From: JAJRTA01 sp965603125
Lineage (GTDB): Bacteria; Zixibacteria; MSB-5A5; GN15; FEB-12
Direction: 5' to 3'
DNA length: 64,000 nucleotides
NCBI GenBank assembly: GCA_965603125.1
Contig: CBFDBU010000001.1
Coordinates: 62,001 to 126,000, forward strand
The translations under genes were made by a program, and so were the position numbers. A model generated the notes under the pieces. It had not been told where the DNA came from and made no database searches. It saw nothing but the letters and a program-made list of their open reading frames with translations. This document shows positions 1 through 8,218 of the stretch, piece by piece (position 1 is the stretch's first letter; the number at the start of each line of letters is the position of its first letter).

Positions 1-615
1 CGCGGCGTAGATCGAATCAATACCGAGGACATTCTCTCCGGTTTTCAGGGCCAGGAGCAAGGCCAGGTTGTCGAGGCGATAGGGACCAGGGCGCATCAGG
101 GGATGGTAGGCAATGCCGAATTGGGCCTCATACCCCGCGCGTGAAGCCTGGCTCAGCATACGGCGGGCCAGTTGGAAAAGCAGGTTCAGCGCCAGCCGAC
201 TCCCGTCCGGGGCGACCTCAAAGACGGCCCCTTCGCCCATTCCGCCGATCGGCACAATAAGCGGGTCAGAGGAACCGATAGTCGGGAAATGCCGGACCAG
301 ATAGATGCTGAACTCCACCTCCCGCCATTCAAGCCCCGATAACTCCCGCATGATATGGAGGATATTGTCGCCTTCCTGTTCCCAGAATGTCACTATGGCG
401 CTGTCGTGGCGAGTCACCCAATCCACGTCGCGCTGAGCGGAACGGTTCTCGTACACTGTGGCGTACAGGCCGGCCTGTAAAGTAACCGAGCGGTCATTGA
501 CGATCACCCGGGGGATGAACCCGTTGTAGTTGAACATCGAATAGTACGTGTTTTGAGACATTGCCGAAGACACGGCAATGGAAAGAACAGCCAGGCATAT
601 GATAATCGATCTCAT
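1..615 (-). CDS. Exported protein of unknown function, C-terminus cut off by the window edge
   Basis: Reading leftwards from an ATG at 615, the frame stays open for 205 codons to base 1, so only the N-terminal part is present. The first 20 or so residues are a typical Sec signal peptide: one arginine, a hydrophobic stretch IIICLAVLSIAVSSA, then a likely cleavage after AMS. The mature part is a mixed-character sequence rich in aromatic and charged residues, with no motif I recognise. It lies 44 bp downstream of the membrane-protein gene at 659-1561 on the same strand and may be cotranscribed with it. Calling it a periplasmic or surface protein is inference from the signal peptide. No function is proposed. 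Confidence 0.6.
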   Translation of the reverse strand, partial: MRSIIICLAVLSIAVSSAMSQNTYYSMFNYNGFIPRVIVNDRSVTLQAGLYATVYENRSAQRDVDWVTRHDSAIVTFWEQEGDNILHIMRELSGLEWREVEFSIYLVRHFPTIGSSDPLIVPIGGMGEGAVFEVAPDGSRLALNLLFQLARRMLSQASRAGYEAQFGIAYHPLMRPGPYRLDNLALLLALKTGENVLGIDSIYAA

Positions 616-658
616 ACAAGCCAATTATCGGCCCGGAGTTGACGAAAGCAAGGCAAAT

Positions 659-1561
659 CTATCCCACGGCATACATCGGTGCCCGGTCGGCGGGAGCCGC
701 CGGGGCCGCGGGCTCGACGAGATCGAAATAGAAGAGGGTGTACAGGTTTTCGAGGGCTGTCCCGGTGAAACCGCCCATCACAATCGAGACCGGCAGGCCC
801 AGAAGCATCACCAGGACAAGGCCCGGCCACAGGTCCAGTCCGATGGCCAGTGCGACCAGGGCGATGGGAATACCGACTGCCAGCCAGATAGTCACGGCGG
901 CGATGCCGACAGCTATTGAAAGGCCTATGACGATCAGGAAGATGACGAGGTTCCTGGATAGGTTTCGTTGAAACAACAGGTAGGCCTCGCTGACAGCATC
1001 GGCGAGGCGGCAACCGCGCACGACCAGGGCCCGCTGGGCCAGCGCATACTGGCTGCGGAGGGCGAAGAAGATGACCAGGGCGGCCGGAAGAAGCACCAGC
1101 GCGGCCAGCACCGCCAACAGCAGATGTACGGTTCCCAACGAGATTACAATCCCCGCCATCGCACCGATTAGCACCAGGCCGACAAAGAGATACAGCAGAA
1201 GCAGCCCCAGGAACCGCCAGAAGAAATCCACACCGATCGAAAATGATTCGCCCAGGCGGTAACGGCCACTTCCGCGTTTGATCCTGTTCACGGCGTCGAT
1301 AAGCGCCGGGCACGAGATGAGGTGCATCGCCAGGAAGGCCATGCCGACAAGAGCGCCCAGCATGATGATTGGGGGTAAGATGAGATCGGACGGCGCCGTA
1401 CCATATTGGTCAAGATTCTGAAACGGCGATTCCTCGTTGCCCAGGTTCATATTCCAGTTGAAGCCGCCAAAGCCGCCTCCGGCAAAGAGGCCGAATATCC
1501 ACAGCGACTTGTTGCGCCAGGCAATCTCAAACGACTCCCTGATGATCCTGCCGTAGTCCAC
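659..1561 (-). CDS. Polytopic membrane protein, DUF7544/DUF4013-like
   Basis: This 300-residue protein begins MDYGRIIRESFEIAWRNK followed by SLWIFGLF, an opening seen in uncharacterised bacterial membrane proteins that resemble the glycerophosphodiester phosphodiesterase membrane-domain superfamily. About six hydrophobic segments can be seen, near residues 20-30, 60-85, 110-140, 142-168, 200-235 and 238-265. A glycine- and asparagine-rich loop lies near residues 28-45. No enzymatic motif is visible. The gene is followed on the same strand by the truncated exported protein. The family assignment rests on the N-terminal pattern and topology only; a role in envelope biology is a guess. Confidence 0.6.
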   Translation of the reverse strand: MDYGRIIRESFEIAWRNKSLWIFGLFAGGGFGGFNWNMNLGNEESPFQNLDQYGTAPSDLILPPIIMLGALVGMAFLAMHLISCPALIDAVNRIKRGSGRYRLGESFSIGVDFFWRFLGLLLLYLFVGLVLIGAMAGIVISLGTVHLLLAVLAALVLLPAALVIFFALRSQYALAQRALVVRGCRLADAVSEAYLLFQRNLSRNLVIFLIVIGLSIAVGIAAVTIWLAVGIPIALVALAIGLDLWPGLVLVMLLGLPVSIVMGGFTGTALENLYTLFYFDLVEPAAPAAPADRAPMYAVG

Positions 1562-1743
1562 GACAACAGTCCTCTCCTCTGAAAAGCTTACCGTTCAATT
1601 ATCGGATATTTGTACCCTTTTCTGAGATCCCCGTCAATCTCAACAAAATCAGTCAGGTACGGCATCAGAGGTCAATGTTGATTTGGGCTTATATTAATGT
1701 TATCCATAAGCAGATGTTAAGTGAGAATATGTGAGAATCCAAA

Positions 1744-2160
1744 GTGACGAGAAGAGGCTCGATAAACGGATATCATCTTTTTGTAACAGTCGGTTGCCTC
1801 TGTGTTGTCGCTCTGCTTTCCGGCGTCTTCTGCGACCGAAAGAGTGAAAGCGAGGCAAAACAGACCCGGAAAGCCGCCGACGAATCGGCAAGCCTTTCCG
1901 ATCCACGCGACAGCCTGGTGATTGAACTGACCGGGGAGACCTCCCGGACTGTTTTTGATCTCCTGGTAAAGCATTATCGGGTGATCTATATGTCTTCTGC
2001 TCGGGGCATCTTTGTCAAGGAGATCGACTCGGTCGAAAACAGCGACAGCCATTCGTGGATATACTCTGTCAATGGGGAATTGGGCACGGTAGCCTGCAAC
2101 GTGTATGTTACTAACGCCGGCGATATGGTAAAATGGCACTTTCGCCGGATTGGAAACTGA
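1744..2160 (+). CDS. DUF4430-domain exported protein
   Basis: The 138-residue product has a hydrophobic segment near residues 12-30 that ends in a cysteine (C30) inside GVFC. This could be a lipoprotein signal, but the lipobox is not canonical. The C-terminal 75 residues fit DUF4430, the small beta-rich domain related to the cobalamin-binding C-terminal domain of transcobalamin. Conserved features are a central WIYSVNGE and the ending KWHF. The gene stands alone, divergent from the membrane-protein gene and upstream of kdsA. DUF4430 domains are often found in surface proteins. Ligand binding cannot be claimed from this sequence. The antisense frame over the same DNA has no recognisable domain and is taken as a shadow. 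Confidence 0.65.
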   Translation: MTRRGSINGYHLFVTVGCLCVVALLSGVFCDRKSESEAKQTRKAADESASLSDPRDSLVIELTGETSRTVFDLLVKHYRVIYMSSARGIFVKEIDSVENSDSHSWIYSVNGELGTVACNVYVTNAGDMVKWHFRRIGN

Positions 2161-2287
2161 CCACTCGGAAGCGCTTGTTGAGCCTGGTCAGCAAACCGGG
2201 GATTGATAAGCAATAGGCAACCGTGTCGTGATTACCGGTGATCAATAATCGCTGGTTTTTTACAGGCTACGGCATATATTCTCTGCC

Positions 2288-3085
2288 ATGACCGAGACGA
2301 CTATGACGAGTATCGAGCGTGGGGGGTTCTTTCTCATAGCCGGCCCGTGCGTAATCGAATCTGAGAGTCTCTGCCTAAGAGTGGCCGAGCGGCTGGCGGC
2401 GCTGGCGGCTGAGTATGGAGTCGCCTACATATTCAAAAGTTCTTACAAGAAGGCCAATCGCACTTCCATCGGCTCGCCAACGGGACCCGGGCTTGAGGAA
2501 GGCCTGAGAATCCTTGACAAAGTACGCCGGAATCTGGATCTGGCGATATTGACGGACGTGCACGAGACGTGTGAAATCCCGGCCGTAGCCGAGGTTGCAG
2601 ACGTTCTGCAAATACCTGCCTTTCTCTGTCGCCAGACCGATCTCGTGGTCAAAGCGGCTGCCACCGGGAAGTGGATAAACATCAAAAAGGGACAGTTCCT
2701 GGCGCCGGACGACATGGCCAAAGTAGCAGCCAAGGCCAACTCTTCCAGGGTGATGCTCACCGAGCGCGGCGCCAGCTTCGGCTATCACAACTTAGTGGTG
2801 GACTTCCGTTCGCTGCTAATCATGAAAGAGACGGGACACAAGGTGGTCTTTGACGCCACGCACTCGCTGCAACTTCCGGGCGCAGGGGGAGCGGTGTCAA
2901 CCGGCCAGCCGCAGTACGTGATCCCGATGGCCAGGGCGGCCGCTGCGGTGGGGATCGACGGCCTGTTCGTTGAAACCCATCCCGACCCGTCGCAAGCTCT
3001 GTCCGATGCCGGTGCCATGCTGCCCCTGGAAAAAATGGACGAACTCCTGAGATCGGTGGTGGGGATCAGGGAGACGGCAACGTAA
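2288..3085 (+). CDS. kdsA: 3-deoxy-D-manno-octulosonate 8-phosphate synthase, metal-dependent type
   Basis: KdsA condenses phosphoenolpyruvate with D-arabinose 5-phosphate in the cytosol to give Kdo 8-phosphate, the first committed step of Kdo synthesis for lipid A. The 265-residue length fits the family. Visible motifs are AGPCVIES (residues 18-25), FKSSYKKANRTS (49-60), DATHSLQLPG and ETHPDPSQALSDAG. The cysteine in AGPC (C21) is at the position used as a metal ligand by metal-dependent KdsA such as that of Aquifex; the metal-independent E. coli type has asparagine there. kdsC follows 8 bp downstream and kdsD after that, so this is the head of a Kdo operon. A TATATT hexamer at 2275-2280 is a weak candidate -10 that would leave almost no leader. 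Confidence 0.95.
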   Translation: MTETTMTSIERGGFFLIAGPCVIESESLCLRVAERLAALAAEYGVAYIFKSSYKKANRTSIGSPTGPGLEEGLRILDKVRRNLDLAILTDVHETCEIPAVAEVADVLQIPAFLCRQTDLVVKAAATGKWINIKKGQFLAPDDMAKVAAKANSSRVMLTERGASFGYHNLVVDFRSLLIMKETGHKVVFDATHSLQLPGAGGAVSTGQPQYVIPMARAAAAVGIDGLFVETHPDPSQALSDAGAMLPLEKMDELLRSVVGIRETAT

Positions 3086-3093
3086 GCTGCGCC

Positions 3094-3624
3094 ATGGCCA
3101 AACTTACCCGTGAACAGTTTGTGGAACGTTTCAAGAGCATCAAACTGCTGGCTCTCGATGTCGACGGCGTACTGACCGACGACAGCATCTATTTCGGACC
3201 GGACGGATTCGAGGCCAAACGATTCAACATCTCTGACGGGTTCTTCATGATGCTGGCCATGCGCTCGGGGCTTCAGTTGGCGATTGTATCCGGTCGACCT
3301 TCTCCCGCCACCGTGACGCGCATGAAAGACTTGGGCGTAAAACACGTTCTGCAGGACATGAAAAGCAAAGTGACGCAGATCACGCCGCTTTTGGAGGAAC
3401 TCGGCGTTGAGTTCTCCGAGGTCGCCTTCGCCGGAAACGAGCTGCTTGATATCAACCTGGCCCGCAAGTCCGGGTTGAGCGTCGCCGTGGCTGACGCCGC
3501 TGCCGAACTGCTGGAAGTGGTTGATTACGTCACCGAAAAGAAGGGTGGTTGCGGCGCTGTCAGAGAGATATTAGAGTGCTATTTTGAGGCGACGGACATA
3601 GACCCGCAGAGTTACATAGTATGA
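3094..3624 (+). CDS. kdsC: Kdo 8-phosphate phosphatase, HAD superfamily
   Basis: This enzyme removes the phosphate from Kdo 8-phosphate to give free Kdo. The 176-residue length fits stand-alone KdsC. HAD motif I is ALDVDGVLTDD, with nucleophile D22 and general acid D24. Motif II is the serine of VSGRPS. The glycine-rich C-terminal tail, EKKGGCGAVRE, closes the active site in tetrameric KdsC. The acidic motif IV reads AGNELLD where GDD-type sequences are usual; the remaining glutamate and aspartate may still hold Mg2+. The gene sits between kdsA and kdsD and overlaps kdsD by 4 bp, which supports translational coupling. The alternative would be another C0-type HAD phosphatase, but the context argues for KdsC. 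Confidence 0.92.
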   Translation: MAKLTREQFVERFKSIKLLALDVDGVLTDDSIYFGPDGFEAKRFNISDGFFMMLAMRSGLQLAIVSGRPSPATVTRMKDLGVKHVLQDMKSKVTQITPLLEELGVEFSEVAFAGNELLDINLARKSGLSVAVADAAAELLEVVDYVTEKKGGCGAVREILECYFEATDIDPQSYIV

Positions 3625-4586
3625 CCAATCACCGAGAACCCGCCAGGGAAGCTGTTCTGATCGAGGCCGAGGCGATAGCCGCCCTGGCTGACCGCTTAGG
3701 CGACAGTTTCGACCGAGCCGTCGAGGCCATCTTGCACTGCAAGGGCCGGGTCATCGTCGCCGGCATGGGCAAATCCGGCCTGGTCGGCAAGAAAATCGCC
3801 GCCACTCTCAATTCCACCGGGATAGCCTCTTTTTTCCTGCACCCGGCGGAGGCGATGCACGGCGACCTCGGGCTGATACGTTCCGAAGATGTCCTGCTGC
3901 TGATTTCCAAGTCGGGCCGGGCGGGGGAAATGGACATGATCGTATCCGCCGCCAGGCGGCTGGAACTGGTCATAATGATTCTGTGCGGGACGATGGAATC
4001 TGAGCTTTGCCGGCGGGCCGATATCGTTCTGGACTGCTCGGTGGCCCGCGAGGCGGGCCCCAACGACCTGGTCCCGACAGCATCGTCGACTACCGCGCTT
4101 GTCATGGGTGATGCACTGGCGGTGGCGCTGCTCAAAGCGCGCAAGTTCACCGCCTCCGACTTCGCCAACCTGCACCCTGGAGGTTTCATCGGTAAGCGAC
4201 TGCTCAAACGGGTGTCGGAGTTGCACCATACCGGAAACGAGGTGCCCTTAGTTGCGCCTGATGCCTCGATGAAGGAGATGATCCTTGAAATGACCGGCAA
4301 GCGGCTTGGATGCGTGGTCATGACGGATGGTAACGGTCGCACGGTGGGAGTATTCACCGACGGTGATCTTCGCCGCCTGGCGGAGAAACGCGATGATTTC
4401 TACCGGTTCACCGCTGTTGAGGTCATGGTTCGCAACCCCAAGACTATATCGGCCGACGCCATTCTCGATGCCGCCCTGGCGGTCATGGAAAAGCACGCCA
4501 TCACACAGCTTGTCACGGTAGATCAGACCGACCGGCTGCTTGGAATGATCCACCTCCACGACATTCTCAGATCAAAGCTTGTTTGA
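3621..4586 (+). CDS. kdsD: D-arabinose 5-phosphate isomerase
   Basis: KdsD converts ribulose 5-phosphate to arabinose 5-phosphate, the sugar substrate of KdsA. The 321 residues hold an N-terminal SIS domain (about 35-180) with GMGKSGLVGKK (catalytic lysine K51) and FLHPAEAMHGDLG, followed by two CBS domains (about 205-321). This is the standard long KdsD architecture. The start codon overlaps the kdsC stop by 4 bp. The next gene starts 3 bp after this stop. Having synthase, phosphatase and isomerase together means the whole route from ribulose 5-phosphate to Kdo is encoded here; the CMP-Kdo synthetase is not in the window. Confidence 0.94.
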   Translation: MTNHREPAREAVLIEAEAIAALADRLGDSFDRAVEAILHCKGRVIVAGMGKSGLVGKKIAATLNSTGIASFFLHPAEAMHGDLGLIRSEDVLLLISKSGRAGEMDMIVSAARRLELVIMILCGTMESELCRRADIVLDCSVAREAGPNDLVPTASSTTALVMGDALAVALLKARKFTASDFANLHPGGFIGKRLLKRVSELHHTGNEVPLVAPDASMKEMILEMTGKRLGCVVMTDGNGRTVGVFTDGDLRRLAEKRDDFYRFTAVEVMVRNPKTISADAILDAALAVMEKHAITQLVTVDQTDRLLGMIHLHDILRSKLV

Positions 4587-4589
4587 ATT

Positions 4590-5498
4590 ATGAGGCTGCG
4601 CAAACGTCTCAAGCATGGCGTTGCGTTCCGCGCAACCCGCTTTCTTCTTATCTTCGTGAACCAGGTGCCTCGGCGACTGGCCCTGTTCGTGGGCGCCATG
4701 CTCGGTCTGGCTGCGTGGTGGTTGCTGCCCCGGGAGCGATACCGGATGTTCCGTCACCTGGGCGTGGCCTACGGCGATGGTCTTTCGAGTGGACAGAAAC
4801 AGAACATCGGGCGTCAGTTCTTCATCAACAGCGGTAAGAACCTGACCGATGCAATCCGCTGCCGGAAACGTTTTGCCGATGAAATCAGGCCCCTGGTGTC
4901 CGTGGAAGGGTTCGAACATTTTGACGCCGCCTACCGCCGAGGCAACGGTATCCTGGCAGTCACCGGCCACCTGGGTAATTTCGAATTGGGGGCGGTATTC
5001 GTCGCCGCCCTGGGGTACAAGATGGCGGTAATCGGGCGCGAAATGCTCGACCCGAGACTGGACGAACTACTCGTGGGAAACCGCGAGACCCTGGGCCTGA
5101 CCAACCTGTCAACTACGGACTCGGTCAGGAAGTCGCTGAAGTGGCTCAAGTCCGGAGGTGTCATCGGCGTACTCATCGATACCGATTCCATTCGCGTACG
5201 CAGCATCTTCGTGCCGGCCTTCGGAAGGCTGGCCCTGACTCCCGTCGGACAGACGCTGATCGGGCTGCGGGCGGGGGCAGCTTTTGTGCCGATGGCCTGC
5301 CTGAGAACGGCCGATGACCGCTACCGGCTGATCGCCAGGCCCGAGGTGAAAGTGGAGTCAAGTGGTGATCTTAACGCCGACGCCTACCATGTAACGGCCG
5401 CATGCACGCGCCAACTGGAGAGCCTTATCAGCGAGAATCCGGATCAATGGATCTGGCTGAAGAACCGGTGGCTGACCTCGACGCCTCAAACCACTTGA
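4590..5498 (+). CDS. LpxL/HtrB-family lipid A acyltransferase
   Basis: The protein belongs to the lysophospholipid/lipid A acyltransferase family, which adds secondary acyl chains to Kdo-lipid A at the inner membrane. Its 302 residues start with a basic region and a hydrophobic anchor (about 17-47). The catalytic HX4(D/E) motif is in TGHLGNFELG, with H127 and E132. A later GGVIGVLIDTD fits the family's second conserved block. It starts 3 bp after kdsD, so it is very likely cotranscribed, and its position right after Kdo synthesis fits a Kdo-dependent acyltransferase. Which of LpxL, LpxM or LpxP it matches cannot be told from sequence alone, so no symbol is given. Confidence 0.88.
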   Translation: MRLRKRLKHGVAFRATRFLLIFVNQVPRRLALFVGAMLGLAAWWLLPRERYRMFRHLGVAYGDGLSSGQKQNIGRQFFINSGKNLTDAIRCRKRFADEIRPLVSVEGFEHFDAAYRRGNGILAVTGHLGNFELGAVFVAALGYKMAVIGREMLDPRLDELLVGNRETLGLTNLSTTDSVRKSLKWLKSGGVIGVLIDTDSIRVRSIFVPAFGRLALTPVGQTLIGLRAGAAFVPMACLRTADDRYRLIARPEVKVESSGDLNADAYHVTAACTRQLESLISENPDQWIWLKNRWLTSTPQTT

Positions 5499-5559
5499 CT
5501 TTCCACAGTATTTTCAGATATTTCCTGTCGATACTGCGTAAGATAGTAAGGCAAGTGTT

Positions 5560-6120
5560 ATGACCACACGCTACGTGACAATCCTGCTGGTGACGCTGGC
5601 CACACTGTGTGGCTGCAGCGACGACAAGGTCAACTCGACCGCGCAGTCTGGTAAAGCGGACAGCCTGTCCCTCCCTGATTCCGAGCTCACGGGGGCGCGG
5701 ATCACGCTGTCCGAGCGAGGCCGCGTTACCACCGAGATCCTGTGCCGGCGGATACAGTCCTTTGACGCCCGGGATTCAACGATGGCGTACGTAGTCAACG
5801 TCACTTCCTTCGACTCGACCGGTAGTGCCACCGGGCATGTAGTGGCCGACTCCGCAGTCATTCACGAAGCCAGCGGCGAGTTTAATCTCTACGACCACGT
5901 GGTGCTGATTACCGAGAACGAGACAAAACTGGAGACCGACTACCTCTACTGGAACTCCCGAACCGATCAGATAGAGACCGATGCCTATGTCAGGATCACC
6001 CGGGGTGACGATGTCGTCACCGGGTGGGGACTGCGGGCCGACCAGCAGCTTGATCGAGTGAGAATACTGAACACCGAGAAGGGAACCATCACCGATACCA
6101 GGGAGTTGTCGGAGCCCTGA
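5560..6120 (+). CDS. lptC: LptC-like LPS export lipoprotein
   Basis: LptC forms the periplasmic bridge that accepts LPS from the LptBFG transporter. The 186-residue product has a lipoprotein signal with lipobox LCGC (C19), so it seems to be lipid-anchored rather than held by the usual single transmembrane helix. The remainder is a run of short beta strands of the LptC/DUF1239 type: it starts with GARITLSERGRVTTEI and contains the typical DYLYWNSRTDQIETD. Beta-jellyroll repeats of this kind are shared with LptA, so an LptA/OstA-like role is the main alternative. It ends the envelope operon, 61 bp after the acyltransferase. Confidence 0.78.
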   Translation: MTTRYVTILLVTLATLCGCSDDKVNSTAQSGKADSLSLPDSELTGARITLSERGRVTTEILCRRIQSFDARDSTMAYVVNVTSFDSTGSATGHVVADSAVIHEASGEFNLYDHVVLITENETKLETDYLYWNSRTDQIETDAYVRITRGDDVVTGWGLRADQQLDRVRILNTEKGTITDTRELSEP

Positions 6121-6221
6121 GATCGGGCGGGTTCACTAATGCAATCTCAGGCCCCGGGCGTCGACGACGCAGGCCGACTCCGGTGTAGATCCCTAGCAGC
6201 GTCGGATCATGGCCGGATATG

Positions 6222-6250
6222 TTGACTTTGCCACACGGCACTGGTATAAT
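6222..6250 (+). promoter_or_regulatory. Sigma-70-type promoter of the helix-hairpin-helix gene
   Basis: TTGACT (6222-6227) and a perfect TATAAT (6245-6250) are separated by 17 bp. Transcription would start near 6257, about 36 bp before the ATG at 6293. It lies just after the LptC-like gene and probably begins a new operon that could run through coaD. Confidence 0.7.
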
Positions 6251-6292
6251 GGGGTGATTTTGAAATCGCCTGACAGGCTCTGCGCGGTGCCG

Positions 6293-6664
6293 ATGAATCA
6301 GTATTTCCATTTTTCCGATCGCCAGTTGAAGTTCGTGGCGCTTCTGAGCGCCGGCGCCCTGATAATGGGTGGCTATCTGTTTCTGCGATCTTATGCCTAC
6401 CCGTCCCGGGACGCGCCCACCCTCGGTGTTTTTCTCACGGAAGCGGAACCGACCTTCACCGGTGTCTTCGTATTGGATCCCAACACGGCGCCGGCCGATT
6501 CCCTGGAACTCATCGGCGGTATCGGACCCGTTCTCGCCGACAATATCGTGGAGTACCGCCGGCAGCACCGAATCGACACGGTCACCGACATCATGAAGAT
6601 CCCGGGCATCGGACAAAAGACGTACGAAAAGATCAGACCATACCTGAGGATCAATCGCAAGTGA
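6293..6664 (+). CDS. Membrane-anchored helix-hairpin-helix protein, ComEA-like
   Basis: The 123-residue product has a hydrophobic anchor (about residues 13-32) and a C-terminal tandem helix-hairpin-helix region. The first hairpin is SLELIGGIGPVLADNI and the second is IMKIPGIGQKTYEKI, with LDPNTAPADSLELIGG matching the opening of ComEA-type domains. In ComEA such domains bind double-stranded DNA on the outer face of the membrane during uptake. An upstream in-frame ATG at 6209 precedes the promoter, so translation is placed at 6293, 36 bp after the predicted transcription start. No other competence genes are visible nearby. A general DNA-binding or structural role is equally possible. Confidence 0.8.
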   Translation: MNQYFHFSDRQLKFVALLSAGALIMGGYLFLRSYAYPSRDAPTLGVFLTEAEPTFTGVFVLDPNTAPADSLELIGGIGPVLADNIVEYRRQHRIDTVTDIMKIPGIGQKTYEKIRPYLRINRK

Positions 6665-7557
6665 ACGGCGGCGGCGCAACGGACACCGGTAGTGTCGGTG
6701 TCGGCATCGACTGCGGCGACGGGCATTTCCATCTCGCGCGGGTGCGACAGGACGCCGGATGGCCGCAAGTGCAGGCGCTGGCTCGATTTGAGTTCTCGCA
6801 CGTCAAGGAACACCGTCTGTTTACCGGGGGCAGGTTGGCGTTCTCGGTAGGCGATCACCTGGTCATGACCAGGGAGGTAGCCGTCACCGATCCCGGCAAT
6901 TTCGACAGCGGACTTCTGGCTGGGTTCGAGTCGATGCAATCGGTGCTTGACGACTGTGATGAGTTCCGTTTCGACTGCGTGCCCTTGGGAACCGACGGCC
7001 GATATCAGGCCTCAACGGTACGACGGTCGGTCCTGGAGCATCTGACGCGGCCTCTGGAAAGCGGCTTCCTGGACATATCCGGCGGTGTCGATTACGTTCT
7101 CCGCTCCGCCGCCCTGGGTCGCGGTTACATCATGTTTTCCCGTCCCGCGCCCGAGGCCTTTGTGTGTCTGGCCGACCTGCACGACCGGGTCATCTCCGTC
7201 TGCTTCGTCTACCAGGGAATGATTGTCGGTCTGACGCACCTGGTAACCGACCGGTTCAATCTCATCGGCGACGCCGGACTGGAAAGAATGGCCGTGGAGC
7301 TCCGAACCCTGGTGAATTTCAAACTGGCGTCACTGTCGGAGAACGGCATCAGCATTCCGCTGACGTCCCTGGTTCTCTCGGGTGAAAAAGCCGACGGTCG
7401 CGTGCGGTCGGTTCTTCAGAAGTACTTCTCGGCCCAAGTCGAGGTTCCACATATCGCCAACAGCTTCTTCCCCGATCCTGCCGCAACGTCCGGCGTCCCT
7501 CTCGAGAAATATCTGGTGGCCCTGGGACTGGCAGCAGGCGAGAAATCCCACCAGTGA
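6661..7557 (+). CDS. Protein of unknown function, possibly PilM/actin-like fold
   Basis: The 298-residue product starts with GTG at 6661 and overlaps the upstream stop by 4 bp, so translation is probably coupled. It opens with VGVGIDCGDGHFHLARV, resembling the first phosphate-binding strand pair of actin-like ATPases such as PilM. It also contains FLDISGGVDYVL, ICFVYQ-like hydrophobic strands and SLVLSGEKADGR, where actin-like proteins carry a second phosphate loop. These similarities are weak. There is no signal peptide or membrane segment, so it is probably cytosolic. PilN, PilO and PilP are not adjacent, which argues against a standard PilM. I do not recognise a specific family. Confidence 0.6.
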   Translation: MNGGGATDTGSVGVGIDCGDGHFHLARVRQDAGWPQVQALARFEFSHVKEHRLFTGGRLAFSVGDHLVMTREVAVTDPGNFDSGLLAGFESMQSVLDDCDEFRFDCVPLGTDGRYQASTVRRSVLEHLTRPLESGFLDISGGVDYVLRSAALGRGYIMFSRPAPEAFVCLADLHDRVISVCFVYQGMIVGLTHLVTDRFNLIGDAGLERMAVELRTLVNFKLASLSENGISIPLTSLVLSGEKADGRVRSVLQKYFSAQVEVPHIANSFFPDPAATSGVPLEKYLVALGLAAGEKSHQ

Positions 7558-7610
7558 TATTTCTTGGTATTATCGGGAAGTTAACTTATATTCGCGCGTA
7601 GATTTGGCGC

Positions 7611-8129
7611 TTGGTAAACGTGGCTGAGACGAACATAAGAAGACTCGCGATTTATCCCGGTACGTTCGATCCGGTAACGAACGGACACATGTCACTGATC
7701 GAACGTGCCACCCGCCTGTTTGACGGATTGACCGTGGCCGTGGCGGTGAGCGCCGGGAAAACACCATTCTTCGATTTCGACGAACGCCTGGAGCAGATTA
7801 AAAAGGCGGTTGCGGCACAACCATATTCCGGCAAGGTGCGAGTTATCGGCTTCGACGGCCTGCTGGCCGACCTGGCTCTCAAGACGAAGGCCGTGGCCAT
7901 TGTCAGAGGCCTTCGGGCAGTGTCCGACTTTGAGAATGAATTCCAGATGGCCCTGATGAATCGCAAGCTGGCGCGCTCGGTGGAAACGGTCTTCCTGATG
8001 CCGGCGCTGTCGTGGGTGTACCTTTCGTCCACAATAGTAAAGGATGTAGCCGCCAACGGAGGGGACGTCAGTCACCTGGTTCCGGTGTCGGTAAACGAGG
8101 CGATTGGCAGGAAGTTGGCGTCGAGATAA
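7611..8129 (+). CDS. coaD: Phosphopantetheine adenylyltransferase
   Basis: CoaD transfers AMP from ATP to 4'-phosphopantetheine, the penultimate step of coenzyme A synthesis in the cytosol. The 172-residue product carries the nucleotidyltransferase signature YPGTFDPVTNGH (the T/HxGH site), VRGLRAVSDFENEFQMALMN and the late LSSTIVKDVAANGGDVSHLV, all strongly conserved in bacterial CoaD. The listed start is TTG at 7611; GTG at 7620 is 9 bp downstream in frame and equally plausible, giving a product three residues shorter. The gene is 53 bp after the PilM-like gene and 89 bp before lysS. Confidence 0.95.
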   Translation: MVNVAETNIRRLAIYPGTFDPVTNGHMSLIERATRLFDGLTVAVAVSAGKTPFFDFDERLEQIKKAVAAQPYSGKVRVIGFDGLLADLALKTKAVAIVRGLRAVSDFENEFQMALMNRKLARSVETVFLMPALSWVYLSSTIVKDVAANGGDVSHLVPVSVNEAIGRKLASR

Positions 8130-8218
8130 GCACAGGTCGTTTTGAGAGACAGGATTGGCATTGAGGCGGCAGGCTACATGATTGCTCGCCGCTGAACGGT
8201 TCCCCCGGACACACGCCC

